NCBI GenBank assembly: GCA_039182125.1
Contig: JBCDCH010000002.1
Span: forward strand, 58,984-122,983
Direction: 5' to 3'
Origin: Planctomycetota bacterium
GTDB taxonomy: Bacteria; Planctomycetota; Phycisphaerae; Tepidisphaerales; Tepidisphaeraceae
Length of the DNA: 64,000 nt
In this document: one piece after another, positions 46,225-53,972 of the stretch
How the letters are laid out: the number at the start of each line of letters is the position of its first letter
How positions within the stretch are numbered: the stretch's first letter is position 1
Notes under the pieces: generated by a model
Told to the model about the DNA's origin: nothing
The model's input: the letters and a program-made list of their open reading frames with translations, nothing else
The model's database searches: none
Position numbers and translations under genes: made by a program

Positions 46225-46689
46225 ATGAGGCCCTTCGCGCTGGTCGCTGTTTTGCTCTGGTGCGGGTGCGAACCCAACGCACCCGCCACCATGCCAGCCA
46301 CCGAAGAACTTGCCGAGCCGTTTTCCCTGTCCGAGTACCGCTGGGCACAGCGCCCGCTGCTGATCTTCGCGCCCGACGAAGGCCACGATGCATTGCGACG
46401 CATGCGCGGTGCGGTTCTCGCCAGCGAAGAAGCGTTTCTCGACCGTGACATGGTGCTGGTCACCGCGATCGGCACCCGCCTGGGACATGCCAGCGATCGG
46501 GAACTGACGGTCGACGATATTCAATCGCTGCGACTCGAATACGACGTGCCGGTCGACCAGCTTGCCGCACTGCTCATCGGCAAGGACGGCGGCGTCAAAC
46601 GCCGCGAAACGTCGTTCGTCTCCCTCACCGACATCTTCGAACAGATTGACGGCATGCCAATGCGTCAAGACGAGATGCGTAAGCAATAG
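46225..46689 (+). CDS. DUF4174-type lipoprotein
   Basis: A 154-residue protein with a lipoprotein signal (MRPFALVAVLLWCGC, lipidation Cys at about residue 15). The mature domain has YRWAQRPLLIFAPDEGHDAL, FLDRDMVLVTAIGTRLGH, LAALLIGKDGGVKRRETSFV and DIFEQIDGMPMRQDEMR, which is the thioredoxin-like pattern of DUF4174, without the C-x-x-C pair. Members are small exported proteins of unknown role. It follows the 32-residue membrane peptide closely and is convergent with the dehydrogenase gene. Confidence 0.85.
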   Translation: MRPFALVAVLLWCGCEPNAPATMPATEELAEPFSLSEYRWAQRPLLIFAPDEGHDALRRMRGAVLASEEAFLDRDMVLVTAIGTRLGHASDRELTVDDIQSLRLEYDVPVDQLAALLIGKDGGVKRRETSFVSLTDIFEQIDGMPMRQDEMRKQ

Positions 46690-46728
46690 CTCCCGAGACG
46701 GGTCAGCCGGGGAACTCCCGTTGGTCCA

Positions 46729-47637
46729 TCATGTCGCCGCGACCTGGCGAATCACTTTCCGCAGGACCGCCGCGCTCGTCCGGAGCTGCTTGGTCTCACT
46801 CTCGTCGAGGTCGATCGGCAACACCTGCTCCACCCCGTGCCGACCGATGACGCATGGCAAGCTCAGGCACACGTCTCTCACGCCGTGAAAACCGTCAACG
46901 TAAGTGCTCACCGGCATGATTGCCCGGCTGTCATGGTCGATCGCGTCGCAGATCAACATCGCACTCATCGCGATGGCATAGTTGGTGTAGCCCTTCTTCT
47001 CAAACACGTTCCAACCGGCCTTGCGGGCTTGTTCGAAAATCTCCTGCACCCGGGCGTCACCACCCTTGAACTTCACGCCACCGGCACTGGCGACCGAGAG
47101 CGCGGGGAATTGGCTCTCGCCGTGCTCGCCGAGGATATAGGCGCGGATGTCCTGAGCGTTGACGCCGGTCTCGGCACTGAGCAGCGCACGAAACCGGCCG
47201 GTGTCGATGAGCGTGCCGGTACCGAAAACCTGGCGCGGGCTCAAACGTGACGCCTTGAGCGCGACATAGGTTGCTACATCGACCGGGTTGCTCAGGATCA
47301 GGAAGATCGCGTTGGGCGATGCCTTCACCAGCGGCGGAATGATCTCGCGAAGAAGTGCGGCATTCGGGGCGGCGGCGTGGAGACGGTCCCCGCCCGAGTC
47401 GGTCGCTCGACAGGCCGCGACGATGATGATGTTGCTACCGGCCGTTTCCTCGATCGTGCCGGCACAGATTCGCATCGGCCTGATGAACGCACTCGCGTGC
47501 TGCAAATCGACCACGTCGCCTTCGACCGACTCGGGCGTGCTTCCGACGCAGATGAGCTCCGACGGCACGCCCCGCGTTACCAAGGCAAACGCCGTCGCAC
47601 TTCCGACACGTCCCATCCCGATAACACTGATCTTCAT
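46729..47637 (-). CDS. Lactate/malate dehydrogenase family 2-hydroxyacid dehydrogenase
   Basis: A 302-residue LDH/MDH-fold enzyme. KISVIGMGRVGSATAFAL is the NAD-binding loop, ILSNPVDVATYVAL and GTGTLIDTGRFR give the catalytic Asp and substrate Arg, and YILGEHGESQFP gives the catalytic His. In the mobile loop (ACRATDSGGDR) the position that is Gln in lactate and Arg in malate dehydrogenase aligns with Thr, while the later Arg is kept. The substrate may therefore be another 2-oxo acid. It stands alone, convergent with the DUF4174 gene. Confidence 0.9.
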   Translation of the reverse strand: MKISVIGMGRVGSATAFALVTRGVPSELICVGSTPESVEGDVVDLQHASAFIRPMRICAGTIEETAGSNIIIVAACRATDSGGDRLHAAAPNAALLREIIPPLVKASPNAIFLILSNPVDVATYVALKASRLSPRQVFGTGTLIDTGRFRALLSAETGVNAQDIRAYILGEHGESQFPALSVASAGGVKFKGGDARVQEIFEQARKAGWNVFEKKGYTNYAIAMSAMLICDAIDHDSRAIMPVSTYVDGFHGVRDVCLSLPCVIGRHGVEQVLPIDLDESETKQLRTSAAVLRKVIRQVAAT

Positions 47638-47685
47638 GCCGACAGACTAAGCCCCCGCTTGGTGTCGACCCACGACAAAAGTCGG

Positions 47686-48705
47686 TCAATCCTCGGAAGA
47701 TTCGTCGCGGCTTGGATGCACCAAGGGTAAGGGCTCCTTGAACGTGAGCGTCCGGTACGGGAACGGAATCTCGATGCCCGCATCGTCGAGCGCACGCTTG
47801 ACGGCAGCCACGATTTCGTCGCGACTCTGGCGGAGTTCCAACGGGGTGCTGCCGGTCCACCACGTCACCTCGAAGTCGATACTGCTGGCACCGAACGCCT
47901 GGGCGAAAACCTCGACCTTCCGATGGCCCTTGCGAACCGTCGAGCAGGCTTCGACCGCCTTGCGAATGACTTCACGCGACGCATCGACATCCTCGCCATA
48001 TGCCACCCCGCAGATGACCGTCAATCGCTTTTCACGCCAGTTGGTCTGGTTGTAGGTGGGGTTCAGGAACAGCTTGGAGTTGGGGACGATGATGAGATCG
48101 CCCTCGACGGTGCGGACGTGGGTCGCGCGGATGTTGATATCCTCGACCTTGCCGGCAACGCCGTCGCAGTCGATGTAGTCGCCGATCTCGATCGGGTAGC
48201 GCCAGAGAATCAGAAAGCCGGCGATCAGGTTTTCGACGATGTCCTTGAACGCAAACCCCAGCGCGATCGACCCGATGCCCAGCCCCGCAACGAGTCGGCC
48301 GACCGTCAAATCCGGGAACACGATCACCCCCGCGACCAGTAGGCCGACCAACCAGAACACGATGTACGCGATCTGCCCGATGAGGTCGATGAGCGACTGA
48401 CGCACCTTGAACCGGCCGATGACCTTCTTGGTGACAAACGAAACAAACCGTGCCAGCGCGGCCGTCAGGAACACCACGGCTATCGCCAACACGAGCTGCG
48501 GCACGAGCTGAAGAAACCCACGCCACATTTCGTCGAGCTGCTGCAGGATCGTGTCGAGATCCTCGGCCCTCGGCGTAACGCCCTCGATGTCGTCGGCCAC
48601 GCCCGCGTCGGGAGAGTCGGCCGGGGGCGTCTCGGCCGGAGGCGTTTGATCAGGGTTGGAAGTTTCCAGCGTTGGCGGTTCCTGCATCTGCTCGTGATGA
48701 TGCAT
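47686..48705 (-). CDS. MscS-family mechanosensitive ion channel
   Basis: A 339-residue small-conductance channel homologue. The N-terminal 45 residues are Pro/Asp/Glu-rich and cytosolic, followed by three hydrophobic segments; the pore helix region is GRLVAGLGIGSIALGFAFKD, then VENLIAGFLILWRYPIEIGD, and the beta domain has VEDINIRATHVRTVEGDLII followed by VPNSKLFLNPTYNQTN. This is the canonical MscS order. It protects against hypo-osmotic shock. MHHHEQMQEP (48705) was used as the start; the next Met, at 48687, is an alternative. Confidence 0.92.
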   Translation of the reverse strand: MHHHEQMQEPPTLETSNPDQTPPAETPPADSPDAGVADDIEGVTPRAEDLDTILQQLDEMWRGFLQLVPQLVLAIAVVFLTAALARFVSFVTKKVIGRFKVRQSLIDLIGQIAYIVFWLVGLLVAGVIVFPDLTVGRLVAGLGIGSIALGFAFKDIVENLIAGFLILWRYPIEIGDYIDCDGVAGKVEDINIRATHVRTVEGDLIIVPNSKLFLNPTYNQTNWREKRLTVICGVAYGEDVDASREVIRKAVEACSTVRKGHRKVEVFAQAFGASSIDFEVTWWTGSTPLELRQSRDEIVAAVKRALDDAGIEIPFPYRTLTFKEPLPLVHPSRDESSED

Positions 48706-48707
48706 TG

Positions 48708-49466
48708 GTGTCGGTTCAACACCAACGCCCAAAGCTCGTCGGCCCCAACGAACCGACCGAACCACGCCCGATCCCCGGGCACCGATGCGAGCAAGTCGCG
48801 CCGGCAAAACTGATTCTGATCCCCGGGCTTGGGGCGAACCGACGACTCTACGAACCACAGCTCGATATCGAACCGACCTTGGCGGTGCCGACATTCATCC
48901 CGGAGCGGCCACGTGAGACGCTCGATGCTTACTGCGCAAGGTTCGCCGATCACATCCGCAAGACGCTCGACCTGGACGACGACTTTTGCATCGGCGGCAT
49001 CAGCTTCGGCGGGATGTGCGCCTTGGAAATGGCGGCGACGCTTCGGCCGCGGGCGGTCGTTCTCGTCGGGGCATGCACGACGCCACGGCAAATCTCCCTG
49101 CAGTTCCGCACGATCGCCCGGCTCGTGAGCATCACCCCAACGCCGATCGCAACGCTCGTGCTGAACAGCCCCGTTGTGCGTTGGTCGGCGCGATGGCAAG
49201 GCATTGACGGCGAGAACGTCGACAGGCTTGCCGCGATCGCTCGAGAAACCGACGTGCCGTTTACCAGGTGGGCGGCACGCGCCTGTGTCAACTGGGCCGG
49301 CGCGACCGAACCGTTCACGCCGGTTCGCCGAGTACACGGTCGCACCGACCATGTCATCCCGCCGACCGACGACATCGAACGCCTCATCGACGGCCGACAC
49401 TTGATCAACCTCTCGCACTCCGCCGACGTCAACGCGTTTCTCGCCGAGGTGCTCGCCGACGTTTGA
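48708..49466 (+). CDS. Alpha/beta hydrolase
   Basis: About 252 residues. LILIPGLGANRRLYEPQL is the oxyanion-hole region, CIGGISFGGMCALEMAATL contains the nucleophile elbow G-x-S-x-G, and PVRRVHGRTDHVIPPTD gives the acid, with a late His in LINLSHSADVNAFL. Lipase, esterase or thioesterase activity is possible. No ATG is available upstream of the conserved region; GTG 48708 is the best candidate, and it lies 2 bp from the start codon of the divergent MscS gene. The residues before PAKLILIPG may in truth be untranslated. Confidence 0.82.
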   Translation: MSVQHQRPKLVGPNEPTEPRPIPGHRCEQVAPAKLILIPGLGANRRLYEPQLDIEPTLAVPTFIPERPRETLDAYCARFADHIRKTLDLDDDFCIGGISFGGMCALEMAATLRPRAVVLVGACTTPRQISLQFRTIARLVSITPTPIATLVLNSPVVRWSARWQGIDGENVDRLAAIARETDVPFTRWAARACVNWAGATEPFTPVRRVHGRTDHVIPPTDDIERLIDGRHLINLSHSADVNAFLAEVLADV

Positions 49467-49499
49467 ACTCCGCAAGAACTCCGCGCGTAAGCTCCCGTC

Positions 49500-50009
49500 A
49501 TGGCGAAGGACAACAGCTTTGACATCGTGAGCGAAATCGATATGCAGGAAGTCGACAACGCCATCAATCAGGCCCAACGCGAGGTCGGCACGCGCTACGA
49601 CTTCAAGGGCTCGTCGGCCGGCGTGGAGTTCAACCGCAAGGACGAAACGCTCACCTTCACCGCCGACCAGGACCAGCAACTCAAGGCCGTCCGGCAGGTC
49701 GTGACCGAGAAGCTGATCAAGCGCGGCATCGAGCCGAGCGCGCTCGACCTGCAAAATCCCGAAGACGCATCGGGCGGCACGCTCCGACAAGTCGCCAAGC
49801 TCCGCAGTGGCATCGACAAGGACACCGCCAAGCAGATCACCAAACGGATCAAGGAACTGCAGAAAGACCAGAAGCTCAAGGTCAACGCCCAGATCGAGGG
49901 GGACACCGTGCGCGTCAAAGGCCCGAAGCGGGACGACCTGCAAGCGGTGATGAAAGACCTCAAGGAAAACGGCCCAGAGATTCCGTTGCAGTTCACCAAT
50001 TACCGGTAA
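49500..50009 (+). CDS. yajQ: YajQ-family nucleotide-binding protein
   Basis: A 169-residue member of the YajQ/UPF0234 family, with two alpha/beta domains: SFDIVSEIDMQEVDNAINQA and VGTRYDFKGSSAGVEF at the start, then LRSGIDKDTAKQITKRIKEL and VNAQIEGDTVRVKGPKRDDL near the end. Some family members bind cyclic di-GMP and affect transcription or virulence; others bind tRNA or nucleotides. It is close to full length (E. coli 163). It is 33 bp after the hydrolase gene and overlaps the next, convergent gene by 10 bp. Confidence 0.95.
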   Translation: MAKDNSFDIVSEIDMQEVDNAINQAQREVGTRYDFKGSSAGVEFNRKDETLTFTADQDQQLKAVRQVVTEKLIKRGIEPSALDLQNPEDASGGTLRQVAKLRSGIDKDTAKQITKRIKELQKDQKLKVNAQIEGDTVRVKGPKRDDLQAVMKDLKENGPEIPLQFTNYR

Positions 50010-50374
50010 CGCCAACTCACGAGCATGCCGACCGGAATCGCCGGCAGCGCGTACAAACCGGTTGCGAAGACGAAGCCGGCGGTCGCGCCACGCTTGGAGT
50101 GCCATGCGAAGTAATCGCCGGGCAACCACGGCTCGGCCACGTTGCGAAACGCGATCAACCCGGGCCGGTAGAAGCCTCGCATCTCCCAGTACTTCGTCCA
50201 CGTCGGCTCGTCCAAACGCACGGCAATCGCCGCGAGCTGCGCGACCCAAACCACGACAAACACCAGCACGCCCCACCGCAACATGCGTCGGAGCGTGCGT
50301 CGGCGTTTGGACAAGCGCTTGGCCACGGTCGGAAGCGGCGGATGAATTAAAAGCTCCCGAAGGGGTGGCTCCAA
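50000..50374 (-). CDS. Small membrane protein of unknown function
   Basis: A protein of up to 124 residues with hydrophobic segments at about 33-52 (LRWGVLVFVVVWVAQLAAIA) and at the C-terminus (ATAGFVFATGLYALPAIPVG). Between them lies a Trp/Tyr-rich section (YWEMRGFYRPGLIAFRNVAE). The start is uncertain: TTG at 50374 has AAGG upstream and overlaps a 10-bp inverted repeat (CTCCCGAAGG, arms 50354-50363 and 50382-50391); GTG at 50326 or ATG at 50284 are alternatives. No family recognised. Confidence 0.55.
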   Translation of the reverse strand: MEPPLRELLIHPPLPTVAKRLSKRRRTLRRMLRWGVLVFVVVWVAQLAAIAVRLDEPTWTKYWEMRGFYRPGLIAFRNVAEPWLPGDYFAWHSKRGATAGFVFATGLYALPAIPVGMLVSWRYR

Positions 50375-50585
50375 GATTCCGCCTTCGGGAGGGTGGGGCG
50401 AACCGGCCGGAGGCCAGTCGCCTGAACTGGGTTGTCGAACTCAATCTACACCGGTTTCGCCCCGGCGAGTTACGAAATATACCGACCCCGCGCGCGCCCT
50501 GTCAAACCGCGTTCTGCGGAGCCGTCCACGACAATGCCGTGCGTTAAATGAATGAAGCCGAATAACTTATGCGAACAAGCGCGTT
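50375..50585. other. Intergenic region, 211 bp
   Basis: It lies between the small membrane protein gene and the zinc-ribbon membrane protein gene, both on the minus strand. The left end contains one arm of the inverted repeat with CCTTCGGGAG. The right half is locally AT-richer (around 50470-50580) and may hold the promoter for the left gene. No RNA gene, no open frame with a credible start and no T-tract terminator were found. Confidence 0.4.
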
Positions 50586-51164
50586 TCAGTGCGACAGATT
50601 GGCACGATCCTGCCCGTCTTCACACGCACAGGCGTTGAGCGGAAACTCACATTTGGGGCAATATCCTGCCACAAGAAACTCACGACGCCGATCCCGCACC
50701 CGACGCCAGATCGTCCACGCCAGCGGCGGCACTGCGAAAAGCACCATCAGCGTCGACCACTTGATCCGAACCCACGTTCCTTCGAACGGCATCTGGGGCA
50801 CCGGCGTGAGTTGCCCCCAATCAATCCCGATCAGCTTCCAGCCGCTGTCCTGCCAGGGATCTTCCCCGGTCGCGGCCGGCATGTTGCGGTAGTTCCAATC
50901 GAACGGAACGAAATCGTCCTGGCTACCCCACGGCTGTGAAAGACTCCGTATCACCAGGCGATCCACGCCGCTGACGATCATCCAGGCGTGGTCGGGCGTC
51001 GCGGATTCCACGACGTCGAACGTGTGCGGGCTGCGGTACCAAAACGTGCCCGATAGCAAGGAAAGGCCGATGCAGAACAAAAACACAAGCCTCACGACGC
51101 CCCGGCCGATGCCGCCGAGAAGGTATCCGAGCGTGTTTGCAGGCTGATATCGCTGTTGTCGCAT
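50586..51164 (-). CDS. Membrane protein with C-terminal zinc-ribbon-like motif
   Basis: A 192-residue protein from MRQQRYQPAN. It has two hydrophobic segments (about residues 22-42, VVRLVFLFCIGLSLLSGTFW, and about 140-155, LMVLFAVPPLAWTIW) with an exported middle domain, and a cytosolic C-terminus with YCPKCEFPLNACAC, a C-x-x-C...C-x-C cluster. Planctomycetota have many small membrane proteins with a terminal rubredoxin/zinc-ribbon-like element; function unknown. The start at 51164 was chosen because the upstream extension is not hydrophobic and crosses the promoter area of the sigma factor gene. Confidence 0.7.
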   Translation of the reverse strand: MRQQRYQPANTLGYLLGGIGRGVVRLVFLFCIGLSLLSGTFWYRSPHTFDVVESATPDHAWMIVSGVDRLVIRSLSQPWGSQDDFVPFDWNYRNMPAATGEDPWQDSGWKLIGIDWGQLTPVPQMPFEGTWVRIKWSTLMVLFAVPPLAWTIWRRVRDRRREFLVAGYCPKCEFPLNACACEDGQDRANLSH

Positions 51165-51336
51165 GAGCGCATTCCGCCAAGCCGTTATACTCCAAAGCTT
51201 GATCCGCGAGACGCCCGAATCTGATCGGCTTCCAAGTTCCGAATCCTGCAACGGGGACGGCGTCGCAGATTTTTCTGGAACAACCCGTCGGACCGTGGCG
51301 TCTCATTGCCAACGGGCCCAGGGCTCCGGGAGCGAC

Positions 51337-53595
51337 ATGTCAGGCAGGCAAAGCAGTATCACCGGCCACACCCGTGGTGGCGAGAAAAACGGCATTCGGC
51401 GCTGTAATGGCGTCGAGGGGCGTTCCGTCGCGCCCGCAAATGGCTTGCCCGTCAAACGCGAGACCCCAGGCCACAACCGGCTCAAAGACCTCGACGGCGT
51501 CCCACGCTTCCGCAACAACGGACGACTCACCACCGGGCAACGCCCCGATCTCGAAGACCTCGAACCCGTGGAACTCCTCACCGAGTTCCACGACAACAAC
51601 GACAACGGCGCGTTCGAAGAGCTGATGAACCGTTACGGGGGCATGGTTTTCTCGACCTGCCGTCGCGTGCTTCGTGACGATCACGAGGCCGAGGACGTCA
51701 CACAGGCGACGTTCCTGATGCTCGCCAGTCGCCACAAAGCGACTAAGAACGTCCACAAGGTCGGGCCTTGGCTCCGCAAGGTGTCCCACCGCCTCTCGCT
51801 CGATGCGCTGCGGACCAAGAAGCGCCGGGTCAAGCGCGAGAATGACCGACCCATCTGGAACGACGGCGAAAAGCTCGCCGACCATCATGTCGGGACCGAA
51901 GAACGCCGTCGGATCGTGCGGGAGTGCATCGACGAACTGCCGGTGAAATACCGGATGCCGATCATCTTGTTCCACTTCGGCGGGATGAGCCGGGACGAGA
52001 TCGCTAGCGAGCTTGGTTGTCGTGCCAACACGCTGGGCGTTCGGTTGCACCGGGCCCGGAACATGCTCGCCAAGAGCCTCGAGTCTCGCGGCGTCACGAT
52101 GGCGGGTGTCGCAATGACCGCGTTGCTGACCGACGCCGTCCGCACCGCGATCGGCTCGTCGATGATGCAACAAACCTCCGTGGCGGCCGGCGAGATCGCG
52201 GCCGGGAACGGCGGCGTGTCCGCCCTGCTCGGTTCGGACGTTTCGGCCAAGGTCCTTGCCCTGACCGAATCGACCGCCGCCTTGAGCATGGGCAAGGCCA
52301 AGATGATGGCCCTGATGTTCGCGGCTGGGAGCACGATCCTGACCGGCGGCGGTTTTGCCGCCCACTATGCCGGGGCAAGCGAATCCATCCATGACGCCGT
52401 GGAGAACGTCATGGACGGCACCCCCCGTCTCTTCGACGTGCAGAACTTCTGGCCGACCTTGGAGTTTCCGTCGAACCTCCCCACGATCGAAAGATCGCTC
52501 AATCTCGGCAGCATCAACGACACCGAGCTGACCGATGCGGACGACGGCTCGAACGGTTTGCCCCTGCCGCAGGTCGCGGCGTTGAAGTCCAATCCGTTCA
52601 TCGACAATCTCGCCGAGCGACGCCGCCAGTGGGCGAACGTCCGACCGGCGAACGTCTCCGGCGATGCGAGTATCCCCGTGCGGCCGGTTGCATCGGGCAG
52701 CCGCCCGTTGGTGCTGCCGCAGGAATCGCCCGGTGCCGCTCCTTCCGTCGGACCGCAAGGCCCAGACCGCCCTGTCGCCCGGCCGATCGATACCGCTCCG
52801 GCGGCCGACACCGCCGTGGCGCGTTCGACTCCAGCCAGCGCCGGCAATGGACGCTCGCAGCCCGGCCGCACCGCGCCTGGGGCTGCAACACCCGAGCCGT
52901 CGACACCGCAGCCCGAAGCGCCGACCGAAGTCGCTAACAACACACCCGCGAACGACCCGGCACCTGTCGCATCACCCACACCCACTACGCCGACCTCGTC
53001 GATGCCGGTCGTCGCCGCAAGGTCGTCGGCCCCGACCACCATCCTTCCGCCGAGCCCGTCACCGGAACTGGTGGCGATCGCCGGTCGCGCGACGCCGCCG
53101 ACGCAGGCGTATGCCGCCGTGCTCCCGCCCGTCCAAGTTTCGACGCAGGCCATCGCCATGGCGGAGGTCGCCCCGCCGACGTCGGTCTTGCCGTCCGAAT
53201 CGCTCTTCGACCAGCCCATCGACCCGCTCAGCGACGCAGCCCCCGAGACGCCCGGTCAACACACGTTCATCGCGATGTGGGACATCGAAGGCGAAGCACT
53301 CGCGGTGGAGCTTCCCTCGCAGTTCGACGAGATCGAGATTGCCGTCCCGTACGACCCGAACGCCGCCGCCGCGACCGGAGCGCCGATCGAGCGACTCAAG
53401 CTCTGGGCGTTCAACGAGACCGACGGCTGGGAGCGTGTCTACGACGAGTCCCTGTACCACAACATCACGGATCACATTATCGGCGGCCGCGTCTCGACCG
53501 ACGTCGCGATCGTCGGCGTGAGCTTCCCCGAGCCGGCGGTCATGGGTCTGCTCGCGACCGGAGCGGCATTGTTGTTGCCGCGGCGCCGCCGATAA
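51337..53595 (+). CDS. ECF sigma factor fused to a membrane segment and a C-terminal PEP-CTERM signal
   Basis: A 752-residue protein. After a basic leader of about 80 residues, region 2 (about 91-160: GAFEELMNRYGGMVFSTCRR, HEAEDVTQATFLML) and region 4 (about 190-245: ELPVKYRMPIILFHFGGMSR, DEIASELGCRANTLGVRLHR) form an ECF sigma factor. Residues about 322-343 (MMALMFAAGSTILTGGGFAA) are a predicted membrane helix. A Pro/Ala/Thr-rich stretch runs to about 640, then a small beta-type domain, and residues 729-752 read SFPEPAVMGLLATGAALLLP plus four Arg, a PEP-CTERM sorting signal. The ATG at 51337 has GGGAG just upstream. The extension with a helix is known in planctomycete ECF factors; the PEP-CTERM end is unusual. 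Confidence 0.88.
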   Translation: MSGRQSSITGHTRGGEKNGIRRCNGVEGRSVAPANGLPVKRETPGHNRLKDLDGVPRFRNNGRLTTGQRPDLEDLEPVELLTEFHDNNDNGAFEELMNRYGGMVFSTCRRVLRDDHEAEDVTQATFLMLASRHKATKNVHKVGPWLRKVSHRLSLDALRTKKRRVKRENDRPIWNDGEKLADHHVGTEERRRIVRECIDELPVKYRMPIILFHFGGMSRDEIASELGCRANTLGVRLHRARNMLAKSLESRGVTMAGVAMTALLTDAVRTAIGSSMMQQTSVAAGEIAAGNGGVSALLGSDVSAKVLALTESTAALSMGKAKMMALMFAAGSTILTGGGFAAHYAGASESIHDAVENVMDGTPRLFDVQNFWPTLEFPSNLPTIERSLNLGSINDTELTDADDGSNGLPLPQVAALKSNPFIDNLAERRRQWANVRPANVSGDASIPVRPVASGSRPLVLPQESPGAAPSVGPQGPDRPVARPIDTAPAADTAVARSTPASAGNGRSQPGRTAPGAATPEPSTPQPEAPTEVANNTPANDPAPVASPTPTTPTSSMPVVAARSSAPTTILPPSPSPELVAIAGRATPPTQAYAAVLPPVQVSTQAIAMAEVAPPTSVLPSESLFDQPIDPLSDAAPETPGQHTFIAMWDIEGEALAVELPSQFDEIEIAVPYDPNAAAATGAPIERLKLWAFNETDGWERVYDESLYHNITDHIIGGRVSTDVAIVGVSFPEPAVMGLLATGAALLLPRRRR

Positions 53596-53690
53596 GCTCG
53601 CACTCGGTACGAACTGTTCTTTCGCCGATAACGCCTGTTGCTTTGCCCGGCGGTCTACCGTCAAGTACGGTTGCACCAAGGAGATCGCCC

Positions 53691-53972
53691 GTGAGTAAGA
53701 ACTTCAACGACTGGCTCGCCGAGGGCGAGGATCTGTACAACACCGCCGTCGCCGAGCTCGAAGAGCTCGTGCAGCAGCGCAACGAGATCGACCAGCGCCT
53801 TTCTGCCAAGCAGGACGAGGTCAACCAGATCGCCAAGGTCATCGGCAAACCCGAGGTGGAAGGTGCCGAGCCCGACGTCGAGATCGTCGGCGGCGAGGGC
53901 GGCGTCCGACGCGCGCCCAACAGCTCCAACACCATCGCCCGCGCACTCACTGGCCAAGGTCTGGCCCGTTGA
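53691..53972 (+). CDS. Small coiled-coil protein of unknown function
   Basis: A 93-residue protein starting at GTG with an excellent ribosome-binding site (AAGGAG, 7 bp upstream). Residues about 8-50 (DLYNTAVAELEELVQQRNEI and DQRLSAKQDEVNQIAKVIG) form a likely coiled coil, and the rest is Gly/Glu-rich, ending NTIARALTGQGLAR. No family recognised. Its TGA overlaps the TTG start of the glycosidase gene (TTGA), so the two are coupled. Confidence 0.75.
   Translation: MSKNFNDWLAEGEDLYNTAVAELEELVQQRNEIDQRLSAKQDEVNQIAKVIGKPEVEGAEPDVEIVGGEGGVRRAPNSSNTIARALTGQGLAR

Noticed and set aside
48480..50444. A 654-codon minus-strand frame across yajQ and the hydrolase
   Set aside because: It crosses several genes with recognisable families on the opposite strand or in other frames and shows no domain itself.
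51163..51336. An N-terminal extension of the sigma fusion starting near 51163
   Set aside because: The ATG at 51337 has a GGGAG site just upstream, and the extension overlaps the start of the divergent membrane protein gene.
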